Positions 43,680-51,016 of a DNA stretch of 64,000 nucleotides are shown here, in pieces (positions within the stretch are counted from its first letter, which is position 1; every line of letters starts with the position of its first letter). This stretch comes from Dyadobacter fanqingshengii (GTDB taxonomy: Bacteria > Bacteroidota > Bacteroidia > Cytophagales > Spirosomataceae). Under the pieces are notes generated by a model, which was given only the letters and a program-made list of their open reading frames with translations, had not been told where the DNA came from and did not search any database. A program made the position numbers and the translations under genes. Location of the stretch: positions 1,116,001 to 1,180,000 of the forward strand of contig NZ_CP098806.1 of NCBI RefSeq assembly GCF_023822005.2, written 5' to 3'.

Positions 43680-45116
43680 CTAGAATTGAAAATAAATGAA
43701 CTGTTGCTGTTTGCCGGTGAAAACGAAGATAGCAATCACCAAACAATAATAGAATCCCCATTTAACCGGCTTGGGCCAGTTAAAACCAAATCGGGCTATG
43801 GCGTAAGGGTGTTCCCGGCCCAGCCATTCGACAAGGAAAAAAGCAGCAATTAAAAGCAGCAAGTCCTTGCGAACCAGCTCGGGCGTTGTAAATATACTCG
43901 CGGAGAAAATTTCACTGATATATTCGAACGCATGCTTAATATTTTCTGCCCTGAACAAGATCCATGCAAAAACAGTCATTGTGAATGTAATCAGCATGTG
44001 GAATACGTCACTAACTGTGGGTAATAAACGTCCTTTGGCAACGATCTCGAGATTTTCCCGGTTGCTTTTGGACAGTAACAATGGCAGGAAATAAATCGCA
44101 TTAAGCGCACCCCAGGCCAGAAATGTCCAGTTAGCGCCGTGCCAGAAGCCGCTCAGCAAAAAGATGATGAATGTGTTTCGCACTTTTAGCCCTGTGCCGC
44201 CGCGGCTTCCTCCCAACGGAAAATACACGTAGTCTCTAAACCATGAGGAAAGTGAAATGTGCCAGCGCCGCCAGAATTCGGCAATGTCCCTGGAAAAATA
44301 AGGGTAAGAGAAATTGCGTAATAATTCAATGCCCATGATCCTTGCAACGCCCAAAGCAATATCCGAATACCCGGAGAAATCACCATAAATCTGCATGGCA
44401 AAGAAAAAAGCACCTAAAAGCAATGTGCTGCCTCCGTAACTTTCATGATTATTGAATGCCAGATTGGCAAGCTCGGCACAATTGTCGGCTATAACGATTT
44501 TTTTGAAAAGCCCCCAGAGTATTTGCCTTAACCCGTCGGAAGCTTGTGCATAACTAAAAACCCTTTTCTTCTGAATCTGCGGCAAAAGATGCGTTGCGCG
44601 CTCTATGGGACCTGCGACCAGAAGCGGGAAGAAACTCACAAAAACGGCATAGTCAATCAGGTCTTTCTCTGGCTTGATTCTCTCCTTGTAAATATCAATG
44701 ACATAAGACAAACCGTGAAATGTGTAAAACGAGATGCCTACGGGCAACACCAGGTTTAATGTATGCGGATTAACCGACATGCCAAGCAAGGAAAGACCTT
44801 CCGCGAATGACTCTGCAAAGAAATTATAATATTTAAGAACACCCAGGAATGAAAGGTTAATGGCGATGCTCAAAACGAGCCAGAATTTTCTTGTAGCCTG
44901 GTTTTTTGAGTTACCCATTTTAAGCCCTGTATAATAGTCCAGAGCAATGGAAAAAATCAGCAGAAAAACGAATCGGTAATCCCAGCAAGCATAAAAATAC
45001 AAGCTTGAAATGAGCAGGATGATGTTCTGTAATCTTAAACTGTTTCGGGCAATAATCCAGTAAAGAAAAAGAACAACAGGAAAAAACAGGGCAAAACTCA
45101 GAGAGTTAAAAAGCAT
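43680..45116 (-). CDS. MBOAT family O-acyltransferase (AlgI/DltB-like)
   Basis: This 478-residue polytopic protein has about ten membrane helices and the MBOAT core: FYTFHGLSYVIDIYKERI, QIYGDFSGYSDIALGVARIM, FSRDIAEFWRRWHISLSSWF and LLSGFWHGANWTFLAWGALN, with the catalytic His in FWHGANW. It opens MLFNSLSFALFFPVVLFLYW, the standard AlgI start. It passes acetyl groups from the cytoplasm to an acceptor on the outer face of the inner membrane. It is immediately followed by an SGNH partner gene. The promoter should lie in the 150 bases upstream. Confidence 0.93.
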   Translation of the reverse strand: MLFNSLSFALFFPVVLFLYWIIARNSLRLQNIILLISSLYFYACWDYRFVFLLIFSIALDYYTGLKMGNSKNQATRKFWLVLSIAINLSFLGVLKYYNFFAESFAEGLSLLGMSVNPHTLNLVLPVGISFYTFHGLSYVIDIYKERIKPEKDLIDYAVFVSFFPLLVAGPIERATHLLPQIQKKRVFSYAQASDGLRQILWGLFKKIVIADNCAELANLAFNNHESYGGSTLLLGAFFFAMQIYGDFSGYSDIALGVARIMGIELLRNFSYPYFSRDIAEFWRRWHISLSSWFRDYVYFPLGGSRGGTGLKVRNTFIIFLLSGFWHGANWTFLAWGALNAIYFLPLLLSKSNRENLEIVAKGRLLPTVSDVFHMLITFTMTVFAWILFRAENIKHAFEYISEIFSASIFTTPELVRKDLLLLIAAFFLVEWLGREHPYAIARFGFNWPKPVKWGFYYCLVIAIFVFTGKQQQFIYFQF

Positions 45117-45270
45117 TGTCCAGACAAGTTTTGAATAGTGTGTTCATTGGCATTTGCCACTTGATGTCGCAAATATAGCTATTCCACGATAATTTGCAAC
45201 ATTCCAATATTTGTATGATGTTACTCAAAATAACTTATAGTAATGTATTGATTTTCAGAAAGTTAAAAAT

Positions 45271-45852
45271 TTACTGAATCTTCGCCCGGATATTATCCGC
45301 TGCCTTTTGAGCGGTTAATGTGACGCGTTGCTGACGGGTTTCAGGCCTTTTTGCATCCGATATCCAGGTCAGTATCAGGCGTTTTGCGGAGGGCGGGAAA
45401 GCCGTAAAATTTTTGAGGGCCACCTCGTTTTCGTTGAGTAGCGCTTGTAAATCCGGCGGTATTACGGCGTTTTCTGCATCCACCAATGCATCCCAGGTTC
45501 CGCTTTCTTTGGCAAGATCGATGAACGCCTGACCCTGGGGAGTCATTAGGCCAGCCGCCGTTAACCGCTCGACCCGCTCCTTATTAACTGCGCTCCATTT
45601 ACCGGTCGCCTTTCGCGGGGTGAACATCAGGTAACTGCTTTCTGCGTCGCGCTTAATCGACTTCGAATCAATCCAGCCAAAACAAAGAGCTTCTTCGATG
45701 GACTCCGGGTAATATACGCTGGGTGTTGCACTATTTTTATGGTAAATGATCAGCCAGACGGATTTTTCCGTCTGGCTGTTTTCGACAAACCAAGCACGCC
45801 ATTCTTTCCGGCTGGGCGCATAAACGGCCTTAATATCATTTTTAGTTTCCAT
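45271..45852 (-). CDS. YdeI/OmpD-associated family protein
   Basis: This 193-residue cytoplasmic protein matches the YdeI/OmpD-associated (bacteriocin-protection) family. The N-terminal block is SRKEWRAWFVENSQTEKSVW then LIIYHKNS, the core is YPESIEEALCFGWIDSKSIK, and RKATGKWSAVNKERVERLTAAGL follows. The C-terminal region has NFTAFPPSAKRLILTWISDA and AKRPETRQQRV, which the family shares. The biochemical role is unknown. Upstream on its own strand lies the third copy of the tandem operator found before the GyrI-like and cytochrome genes, so it is likely switched by the same AraC-type regulator. Confidence 0.85.
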   Translation of the reverse strand: METKNDIKAVYAPSRKEWRAWFVENSQTEKSVWLIIYHKNSATPSVYYPESIEEALCFGWIDSKSIKRDAESSYLMFTPRKATGKWSAVNKERVERLTAAGLMTPQGQAFIDLAKESGTWDALVDAENAVIPPDLQALLNENEVALKNFTAFPPSAKRLILTWISDAKRPETRQQRVTLTAQKAADNIRAKIQ

Positions 45853-45910
45853 GGTATAAAATGAGCTTAGCTGAATGTATGTTCGTTTGTTGTTTTGGTT
45901 AAATTTTATT

Positions 45911-45940
45911 TCCTCACAAATATAAAACAGCCTTGCGACA
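45911..45940 (-). promoter_or_regulatory. AraC-type tandem operator upstream of YdeI-like gene
   Basis: Read on the minus strand, TGTCGCAAGG starts at 45940 and TTTGTGAGGA at 45920. The first nine bases equal those of the GyrI-gene operator and the second half-site is at the same 22-base offset, though degenerate. It ends about 59 bases before the start codon. Confidence 0.5.
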
Positions 45941-45948
45941 GCCCTATG

Positions 45949-45986
45949 TCAGGAGTGCCGAGACTTTCGAATCCTGGCACCCCTGA
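45949..45986. terminator. Hairpin after the phytanoyl-CoA dioxygenase-like gene
   Basis: TCAGGAGTGCC (45949-45959) pairs with GGCACCCCTGA (45976-45986), 10 of 11 bases matching, around a 16-base loop. It begins 11 bases after the stop of the minus-strand gene at 45997. No U-tract follows, so termination is likely but not certain. Confidence 0.5.
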
Positions 45987-45996
45987 TAATCTGGAA

Positions 45997-46764
45997 TTAA
46001 GAAATGGCAAGCTGGATGGCCCTTTCTACCGGACTTTCACCATGGATATGCAGTTCATTTCGCAACAATAACGGCGGCTGAGCCATGAATTTTGGGTTTT
46101 GGCCGCGATGTGGCTGCGCTGCATGTACAAGGAATGGATGACAGAGATAAACCGTTCCTGCTTTGCCAGTCGCAAGGACTTCTTCGCGAGCGGGAAAACT
46201 TTCCAATTCGTGAGCCACTTCCATAAAGCTTAGCCCATCATCGCCCTTTGGAAGCAACAGACGCGCCACATCCAGGTGCGACCCTACGCGGATACGCGTT
46301 GGCGCATCATGTGTTCCTACTTCCGAATAAAGGAAAAGCATCAGCAAACCACGCCCTTTGGAGTGCACATTAATGCGCCAGTCAAAAAAACTGGCGGGGT
46401 CCTTGCCGGAGAAACTCGCGTCCACATGCCAGCCGGCGTCGCCCGGATCTTCATCCGAAGGAAAACGGATCGGAAAAGTACCCATGCTGCCGGGTGGGAG
46501 CCAATTATTTACTCCGACCAGCTGATCATAAGCACGATGCAGTACGGGCGAATTTGCAGATTGGACAAAGGGCGTCTGTGCATACATGCCCAACCGCACA
46601 ACCGGCTTTTTCCAGCTCGCAGGATCATGGCGATCCAAGCCCAGATCCGCCCAGAGAATGTCTCGCGCCGCTTCGGCAATTTCCCGGGAAAAAGCGTTTT
46701 CAATGCATACAAAGCCTTTATTTACGAAATTTTCAATTTGTTCACTATCTAATATTACTTCCAT
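45997..46764 (-). CDS. Phytanoyl-CoA dioxygenase (PhyH) family protein
   Basis: This 255-residue protein is a probable non-haem Fe(II)/2-oxoglutarate-dependent oxygenase of the PhyH family. The N-terminus is EQIENFVNKGFVCIENAFSR, usual for the family. The iron-binding H-x-D is in DAGWHVDASF and the distal His in YLCHPFLVHAAQPHRGQNP, with the 2-oxoglutarate-binding Arg probably the one in HRGQ. It hydroxylates an unknown small substrate in the cytoplasm. It stands alone and is divergent from the NAD-binding protein gene across about 265 bases, in which I see no further gene. Confidence 0.82.
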   Translation of the reverse strand: MEVILDSEQIENFVNKGFVCIENAFSREIAEAARDILWADLGLDRHDPASWKKPVVRLGMYAQTPFVQSANSPVLHRAYDQLVGVNNWLPPGSMGTFPIRFPSDEDPGDAGWHVDASFSGKDPASFFDWRINVHSKGRGLLMLFLYSEVGTHDAPTRIRVGSHLDVARLLLPKGDDGLSFMEVAHELESFPAREEVLATGKAGTVYLCHPFLVHAAQPHRGQNPKFMAQPPLLLRNELHIHGESPVERAIQLAIS

Positions 46765-47029
46765 ATCATTGTTCAGAATTTGATCAAAAGCAAAGCGCTA
46801 AGCCTCGATCTGATCAGGTTTTTGAAATTAATAAAATGCACAATGAAGTTTTCCCAGTCAAAAAATGGGAGCACGTCCTGGTCGACGCGAGAAGCAATAT
46901 TAGAGTGTTGGAGTCATCCTCATGGTTGCAAATCTAAAAACCGCCGACAAATTTCGCAAGCGGAAACCGTTTCATTTCTCGGCATGATTTGTTTGGTAAT
47001 TTGTTAAATTGAAAAAAAACCAAAAATTC

Positions 47030-47701
47030 ATGAGCACTGATGTAAAAGGAAAAACGGCTATTCTGTTTGGTGCGAGCGGTTTCGTCGGCAGTTATTTGCT
47101 GGAAGGGCTGCTGAATGATCCTGATTACGCGCAGGTTACGATAGTAGTTCGCAAAAATTTGAATATTTCGCATGCAAAACTGAAAATGCTGATAGGAGAT
47201 TATCATGCTTTACCCACCTTAAAGGACGAAATTGTTGCCGATGAGGTCTTTATTGCGCTTGGAACTACGAAAAAGAGCACCCCTGATCAAAAAATATACT
47301 ATCAAGTCGATCACGATTATCCGGTTTTGGCTGCCCGGATAGCAAAAGAACGTGGAGCGAAATCAGTTTTTTTGGTCTCGGCTGTGGGTCCGGACGCCGG
47401 GTCGGGCATTTTTTATATCAGAACAAAAGGCGAAACAGAACGGGATGTTATTGCGCAGGATTTGCTGCATACGCACATTTTCCGCCCATCCATGATCATG
47501 GGGGATCGCAAGGAAAGCCGCACATTGGAAAAGGCTTTAATCAAAATATTCTCCATCATCAACCCGCTTTTCGTAGGTCCGATGCAGAAATACAGGGGAA
47601 TAGAAGGAAAAAACATCGCCAAAGCCATGCTAGCAGCCGCCAAAAAGCCCGCCGGGAAGGTGAATATTTATGAGTGGAAGGAGATGAATGATTTGTTATA
47701 A
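47030..47701 (+). CDS. NAD(P)-binding oxidoreductase, TIP30/HTATIP2-like
   Basis: With the ATG at 47030 the product is 223 residues (a TTG seven codons earlier is also in frame). The Rossmann motif TAILFGASGFVGSYLLEGLL is followed by VTIVVRKNL and EVFIALGTTKKSTPDQKIYY. Then come KSVFLVSAVGPDAGSGIFYI, which includes a K in RTKGETERDV, and IFRPSMIMGDRKESRTLEKA. This is the atypical short-chain dehydrogenase sub-type related to eukaryotic TIP30. The substrate is unknown. It is monocistronic, with 86 bases to the next start. Confidence 0.85.
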   Translation: MSTDVKGKTAILFGASGFVGSYLLEGLLNDPDYAQVTIVVRKNLNISHAKLKMLIGDYHALPTLKDEIVADEVFIALGTTKKSTPDQKIYYQVDHDYPVLAARIAKERGAKSVFLVSAVGPDAGSGIFYIRTKGETERDVIAQDLLHTHIFRPSMIMGDRKESRTLEKALIKIFSIINPLFVGPMQKYRGIEGKNIAKAMLAAAKKPAGKVNIYEWKEMNDLL

Positions 47702-47787
47702 TCGTTATTCAGTTGCTTGCTTTTAGTTTTTGTTGATTAAATTGTTGGCCAATATACTGCGTTCCATTGGATGAAATTTGTAAACTC

Positions 47788-48258
47788 ATGAAAATCAAAC
47801 CAATGAATATTTCAACCGCAAAAAATGATCTCGCCCTGAGGGATTTGGATGGAACAAGAAAATACCTGGACGAAATCAACTACAACATCCGCGACATTTT
47901 CCATGGGAATGATCAGGAAACGGGCACACTGCATTATGGGGCGGTGGACATTGCAGAACACCTCATCAATGCTTTGGATATTTTCACCTATGCATTGGAA
48001 GAACTCACGCAACTGGACGCTAGCCAGGAGGATCTTCCGAAGATTAACAGCATTATAACATCACTTCGGTATATTGTTGACGAGACCAAAGCAACTGGCG
48101 AGAGATTAAAATCCGGTATTTCAAATGAGTATTTTGGAATGGTTATGGAGAAGACTGAAAACCTTTCAGAAGCCATCGACGACACAGAAAGAATATTTTT
48201 CGAGCTGCGAAACGATAAAGACTTTATGGCCGTAGCAAACCGGTTACTTGGCCTGTAA
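47788..48258 (+). CDS. Helical protein of unknown function, partner of RelE-like protein
   Basis: From the ATG at 47788 this is 156 residues (a TTG at 47767 and an ATG at 47803 are other in-frame starts). It reads as almost all amphipathic helix: DLDGTRKYLDEINYNIRDIF, VDIAEHLINALDIFTYALEE, LPKINSIITSLRYIVDETKA and TENLSEAIDDTERIFFELRN. It is acidic, with no signal peptide, membrane helix or recognisable DNA-binding motif. Its stop codon TAA shares its last A with the ATG of the next gene, so translation is coupled. Since that gene looks like a RelE-type toxin, this one holds the position of an antitoxin, but it is about twice the usual length. I do not recognise the family. Confidence 0.6.
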   Translation: MKIKPMNISTAKNDLALRDLDGTRKYLDEINYNIRDIFHGNDQETGTLHYGAVDIAEHLINALDIFTYALEELTQLDASQEDLPKINSIITSLRYIVDETKATGERLKSGISNEYFGMVMEKTENLSEAIDDTERIFFELRNDKDFMAVANRLLGL

Positions 48259-48650
48259 TGGTTATTTTTTGCACTGCACGTTTCAAGATTGAATACCGCA
48301 AACTTTTGAAATCCAATGCATATCGGGATTTGGAAGGCGAGATTATTCAAAGTTTTTTCAACAAATCCGATGATGAAATAAGCCATGGAATTACGATTGT
48401 TGGAAACAAAAATCGGAGGGTAGTAAAAAAGAGACTTGCGGGAAGAGGCGGGTTTCGGATTTACTTCTTTGCTTATATCGTAGATAGCAAGGTCTATTTA
48501 TCCTATGTATATCCAAAAACCGGACCTCAGGGAAAAGCATCTCTAAGTAAGCAATTTGAGACAATGCTCATCTCTGAAACAGCTGATGCAATTATTGCAG
48601 ATCAGCTGTTTTTAATGTCGGTGAAAGATGGAAAATTGCATTTCAAATAA
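48258..48650 (+). CDS. RelE/HigB-like toxin candidate
   Basis: This 130-residue basic protein follows the RelE-superfamily pattern: an N-terminal strand and F-x-x-E/K helix (FCTARFKIEYRKLLKSNAYR), a long helix, the GITIVGNKNRRVVKKRLAGR strand with the K/R cluster (R53, R54, K57-R59), GGFRIYFFAYIVDSKVYLSY, and a final strand ending VYPKTGPQGKASLS with K87. RelE toxins cut mRNA at the ribosome. The order (partner first) and the one-base ATG/stop overlap fit a type II toxin-antitoxin unit. The extra C-terminal 35 residues, rich in acidic side chains, are unusual. It could be a non-toxic family member. Confidence 0.6.
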   Translation: MVIFCTARFKIEYRKLLKSNAYRDLEGEIIQSFFNKSDDEISHGITIVGNKNRRVVKKRLAGRGGFRIYFFAYIVDSKVYLSYVYPKTGPQGKASLSKQFETMLISETADAIIADQLFLMSVKDGKLHFK

Positions 48651-48672
48651 TTTACCTGCTTACAAAGTCAAA

Positions 48673-49113
48673 TCATTTCAATTCCAGCAGCGTCACATGA
48701 GCGTTGATCGCTACCCAGGTGCCTTTTCTTTTGATGTAGACGTCTGAATAGCAATTTTTTCCTTTGATGATCTTCTCTTTGTCTTTTAGAACGAAACTTG
48801 TGTAGGCAGTTAGCAGGCCTACATTGTTGACGATTTGCAGATCGGTGCTGTCAATGCTGACATTGATGATTTGCTGATCAGGGGTTAGTACATTTTGCAG
48901 GATATCGGCTTTCGAAAGCTTTTTGCCGGTTGGCGAGATCATGATGAAATCATTGGCCAAAATCCGGCTTAGTGCGGCGGTGTCGCGTTTGGGGTAGGAT
49001 TGCAGCCATTGCGTGTTCATTTGCTTGATGACGGCGCTGTCGTCCACCTGCGCTAAGGCGGGTGCAATGTAAAATAGCGGCATGCTCATGATTAATGTCA
49101 ATAACTTCTTCAT
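48673..49113 (-). CDS. Secreted NTF2-like (DUF4440/SnoaL-type) protein
   Basis: This 146-residue protein has a signal peptide (MKKLLTLIMSMPLFYIAPAL then AQ) and an NTF2-like alpha+beta cone: VIKQMNTQWLQSYPKRDTAA, LSRILANDFIMISPTGKKLS, VGLLTAYTSFVLKDKEKI and CYSDVYIKRKGTWVAINAHV. It matches DUF4440, a family of small exported proteins with a pocket but usually no known substrate. It is convergent with the RelE-like gene (22 bases between stops). Confidence 0.8.
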   Translation of the reverse strand: MKKLLTLIMSMPLFYIAPALAQVDDSAVIKQMNTQWLQSYPKRDTAALSRILANDFIMISPTGKKLSKADILQNVLTPDQQIINVSIDSTDLQIVNNVGLLTAYTSFVLKDKEKIIKGKNCYSDVYIKRKGTWVAINAHVTLLELK

Positions 49114-49196
49114 TGTGGCGTATGGGATTAATTTATCGAAATTAGATTTTTAGTTCCTGCTTTCAAACATTTAAAATGCTGCGACAGCAAATCCGT

Positions 49197-49224
49197 GCCA
49201 GCATGACCGCGCCAGCATGACCGC
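49197..49224. repeat. Short tandem direct repeat, 2 x 14 bases
   Basis: GCCAGCATGACCGC occurs twice in immediate succession (49197-49210 and 49211-49224) in the intergenic region upstream of a small gene. Two copies are too few to be a functional array; replication slippage is the simplest origin. Confidence 0.85.
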
Positions 49225-49270
49225 GTGAGGAATATCACCACTTACACCTAAATTAAAGTTACCTTAGCAT

Positions 49271-49474
49271 ATGAAAATCAAAATATTAGCAGCAAAAGAT
49301 CTTCCGCCGCCGAATTCAACATTGAAATTCAGGATCAAGAATACAACCAACTGGCGGGTTGGGTTTACCGATAGCGATACGGGCGATTTTGTCCAGGAAG
49401 TGGGTGGTATCACTTACAGCTATTCCTGGAACCAGATCGACGAATATTTTCTGACTGCCCCCGCACTGCCTTAA
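49271..49474 (+). CDS. Small hypothetical protein
   Basis: This 67-residue frame starts MKIKILAAKDLPPPNSTLKF and continues RIKNTTNWRVGFTDSDTGDF, with a predicted all-beta make-up and an aromatic SYSWNQIDEYFL end. It has no signal peptide, membrane helix or recognised motif. Coding is supported by an ATG with an A-rich leader and by a sensible amino-acid mix, with no overlapping gene on the other strand. It could be a small standalone beta protein or a domain left from a larger gene. I do not recognise it. Confidence 0.5.
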   Translation: MKIKILAAKDLPPPNSTLKFRIKNTTNWRVGFTDSDTGDFVQEVGGITYSYSWNQIDEYFLTAPALP

Positions 49475-49590
49475 TGATCGATTAGTCCGGTTGTTTGAAC
49501 AAGTAAAAATTGCCGCTCAAATCTTGTTGTAAAAGCATTTGAAAGCCATGCGGTTCGTAGGTGATTGGTCACCAAAGCGATCCGGTGGCG

Positions 49591-50172
49591 TCATCTGTAT
49601 TTGCGCTGCCAGATCTTATACCAATTTTTGTTTTTGGGATAATGCCGGTGGGCTGCCCGGTTGTTGACAAATAGTGCCACTAAAAGCAACACAAGCACGC
49701 CGGTAAGCACCGGGCTGATGACATATTTATAACCGAGGCTGGTAATTTTTTCTGAACCAATGTTAGCGATCAATGCGGTTGCGCCACCTGGCGGGTGCAG
49801 CGTTTTGGTGATCTGCATGAAAACGATCGACAGGGAAACAGCAAATGCGGATGCAAGCCAGATCTGGCCCGGGATGATCTTGTGCACCGTCACGCCCACG
49901 ATTGCGCAAATTAAATGACCGCCGATCAGGTTTCTGGGTTGAGCCAGCGGACTATTGATAATACCGTAAATTAAAACAGACGAGGCTCCGAAGGAACCGA
50001 TCAGGAAGACATTATCGGCTTGTGTAAACTGGCTGTTATTAATATAGCCAATGAGTGCAATGCCTATAAATGAGCCTACAAATGTCCAGAAATGATCATT
50101 AAAATCAATGAGGGTTTCTTTATAAATCACATATCGCGCCATGCGCACATGCTTCCTGATTCGCTTTCTCAA
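49591..50172 (-). CDS. HPP family integral membrane protein
   Basis: This 193-residue protein has about five membrane helices and the HPP family signature ITKTLHPPGGATALIANIGS, preceded by FLIGSFGASSVLIYGIINSP and LAQPRNLIGGHLICAIVGVT. HPP proteins include chloroplast nitrite transporters and bacterial proteins of unsettled function. The start is a TTG at 50172; an ATG at 50142 (MARYVIYKETLIDF) is also possible, but it removes a basic N-terminus of the kind that often precedes the first helix. It is probably an inner-membrane transporter of a small anion. There is no obvious operon partner. Confidence 0.87.
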   Translation of the reverse strand: MRKRIRKHVRMARYVIYKETLIDFNDHFWTFVGSFIGIALIGYINNSQFTQADNVFLIGSFGASSVLIYGIINSPLAQPRNLIGGHLICAIVGVTVHKIIPGQIWLASAFAVSLSIVFMQITKTLHPPGGATALIANIGSEKITSLGYKYVISPVLTGVLVLLLVALFVNNRAAHRHYPKNKNWYKIWQRKYR

Positions 50173-50256
50173 ATCTTACCGATTATTTATTGCCTTAAAA
50201 ACCTGCAAATATAACGGTTGGTTCGCGCATTCGACTGCGTTTGATTTGAGAGTGCC

Positions 50257-50850
50257 CTAAGGTCTTGTCAGTTTGATGTGTTTGATATCACGGTTCAGGC
50301 CTTTCCAGATCATGCTTTGACTTTTATAGTCAATTTCGATGGAGTAGTTTTCGCCGGTTAATCCCAAATCGCGAAAGAATAATTCATCATCTTTCCATGG
50401 GCGCGATCCGTTGGGGAAGTTTGTTTCAAATAATGTGAATGCTTGCGGGCCAGTCCTATCAACGATACGCTCAGCAGCTGCATTTAACCTGAAAGCAACC
50501 GGCCACACTTTCCCTTGCAGCAAAAGCTCACCGCTGCAAACCGGATTGCGACGGTCTTCGTCTCTTGAAATATTTTTGATCTCCAATTCCGCAAAATCCT
50601 TGAAAATCGTGTCCTTTTTTACCGAGCCGGTTGGGTTAGCATACTTAATAACAAACTCCACTTCCTGCATTTTCCATCTTCCATACAAGTGATCAACCAG
50701 CGTATCCATGATCTGGATGGCTCCCTTATCAAAATCAACGTGTTCAAAACGCTCGTCCGGATCGGGTTCTATTTGATCTTTTATGCGGCATTGCAACAGG
50801 GTAACGCTAAACATCATCAGGAGCGCGAAGGATATGTAGTTTTTTCTCAT
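50257..50850 (-). CDS. Putative lipoprotein, function unknown
   Basis: With the ATG at 50850 (another at 50859 is in frame) this encodes 197 residues starting MRKNYISFALLMMFSVTLLQ, followed by C, a fair lipobox. The mature part is mainly beta: GRWKMQEVEFVIKYANPTGS, DFAELEIKNIS, CSGELLLQGKVWPVAFRLNA and NYSIEIDYKSQSMIWKGLNR. This looks like a lipocalin-like or DUF-type periplasmic lipoprotein, with no catalytic motif. It stands alone on the minus strand, downstream of the terminator of the SusC/SusD operon. Confidence 0.7.
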   Translation of the reverse strand: MRKNYISFALLMMFSVTLLQCRIKDQIEPDPDERFEHVDFDKGAIQIMDTLVDHLYGRWKMQEVEFVIKYANPTGSVKKDTIFKDFAELEIKNISRDEDRRNPVCSGELLLQGKVWPVAFRLNAAAERIVDRTGPQAFTLFETNFPNGSRPWKDDELFFRDLGLTGENYSIEIDYKSQSMIWKGLNRDIKHIKLTRP

Positions 50851-50952
50851 AGCATACATAGATTCAAGAAGATGTGAAAATAAAAAATCGAGCGATAAGT
50901 TGTATTATGTAACCGTTAATAAATTTATTTCTGTTTGCGTGAAAAAAACAAA

Positions 50953-50974
50953 AGGGTTCCGAAACCGGAACCCT
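50953..50974 (-). terminator. Intrinsic terminator of the second SusC/SusD operon
   Basis: AGGGTTCCG (50953-50961) pairs perfectly with CGGAACCCT (50966-50974) around a four-base loop. On the minus strand the hairpin is followed at once by a run reading TTTGTTTTTTTC, a good U-tract. It lies 42 bases after the SusD stop. Confidence 0.88.
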
Positions 50975-51016
50975 CGTGCACGAACTTACATTCAATTCGC
51001 CATAGGCGTTTTAGTT

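Noticed and set aside
46765..47029. Short plus-strand open stretch (including one starting MHNEVFPVKKW) between two divergent genes
   Set aside because: About 33 codons with no recognisable likeness; expected by chance in a 265-base gap.
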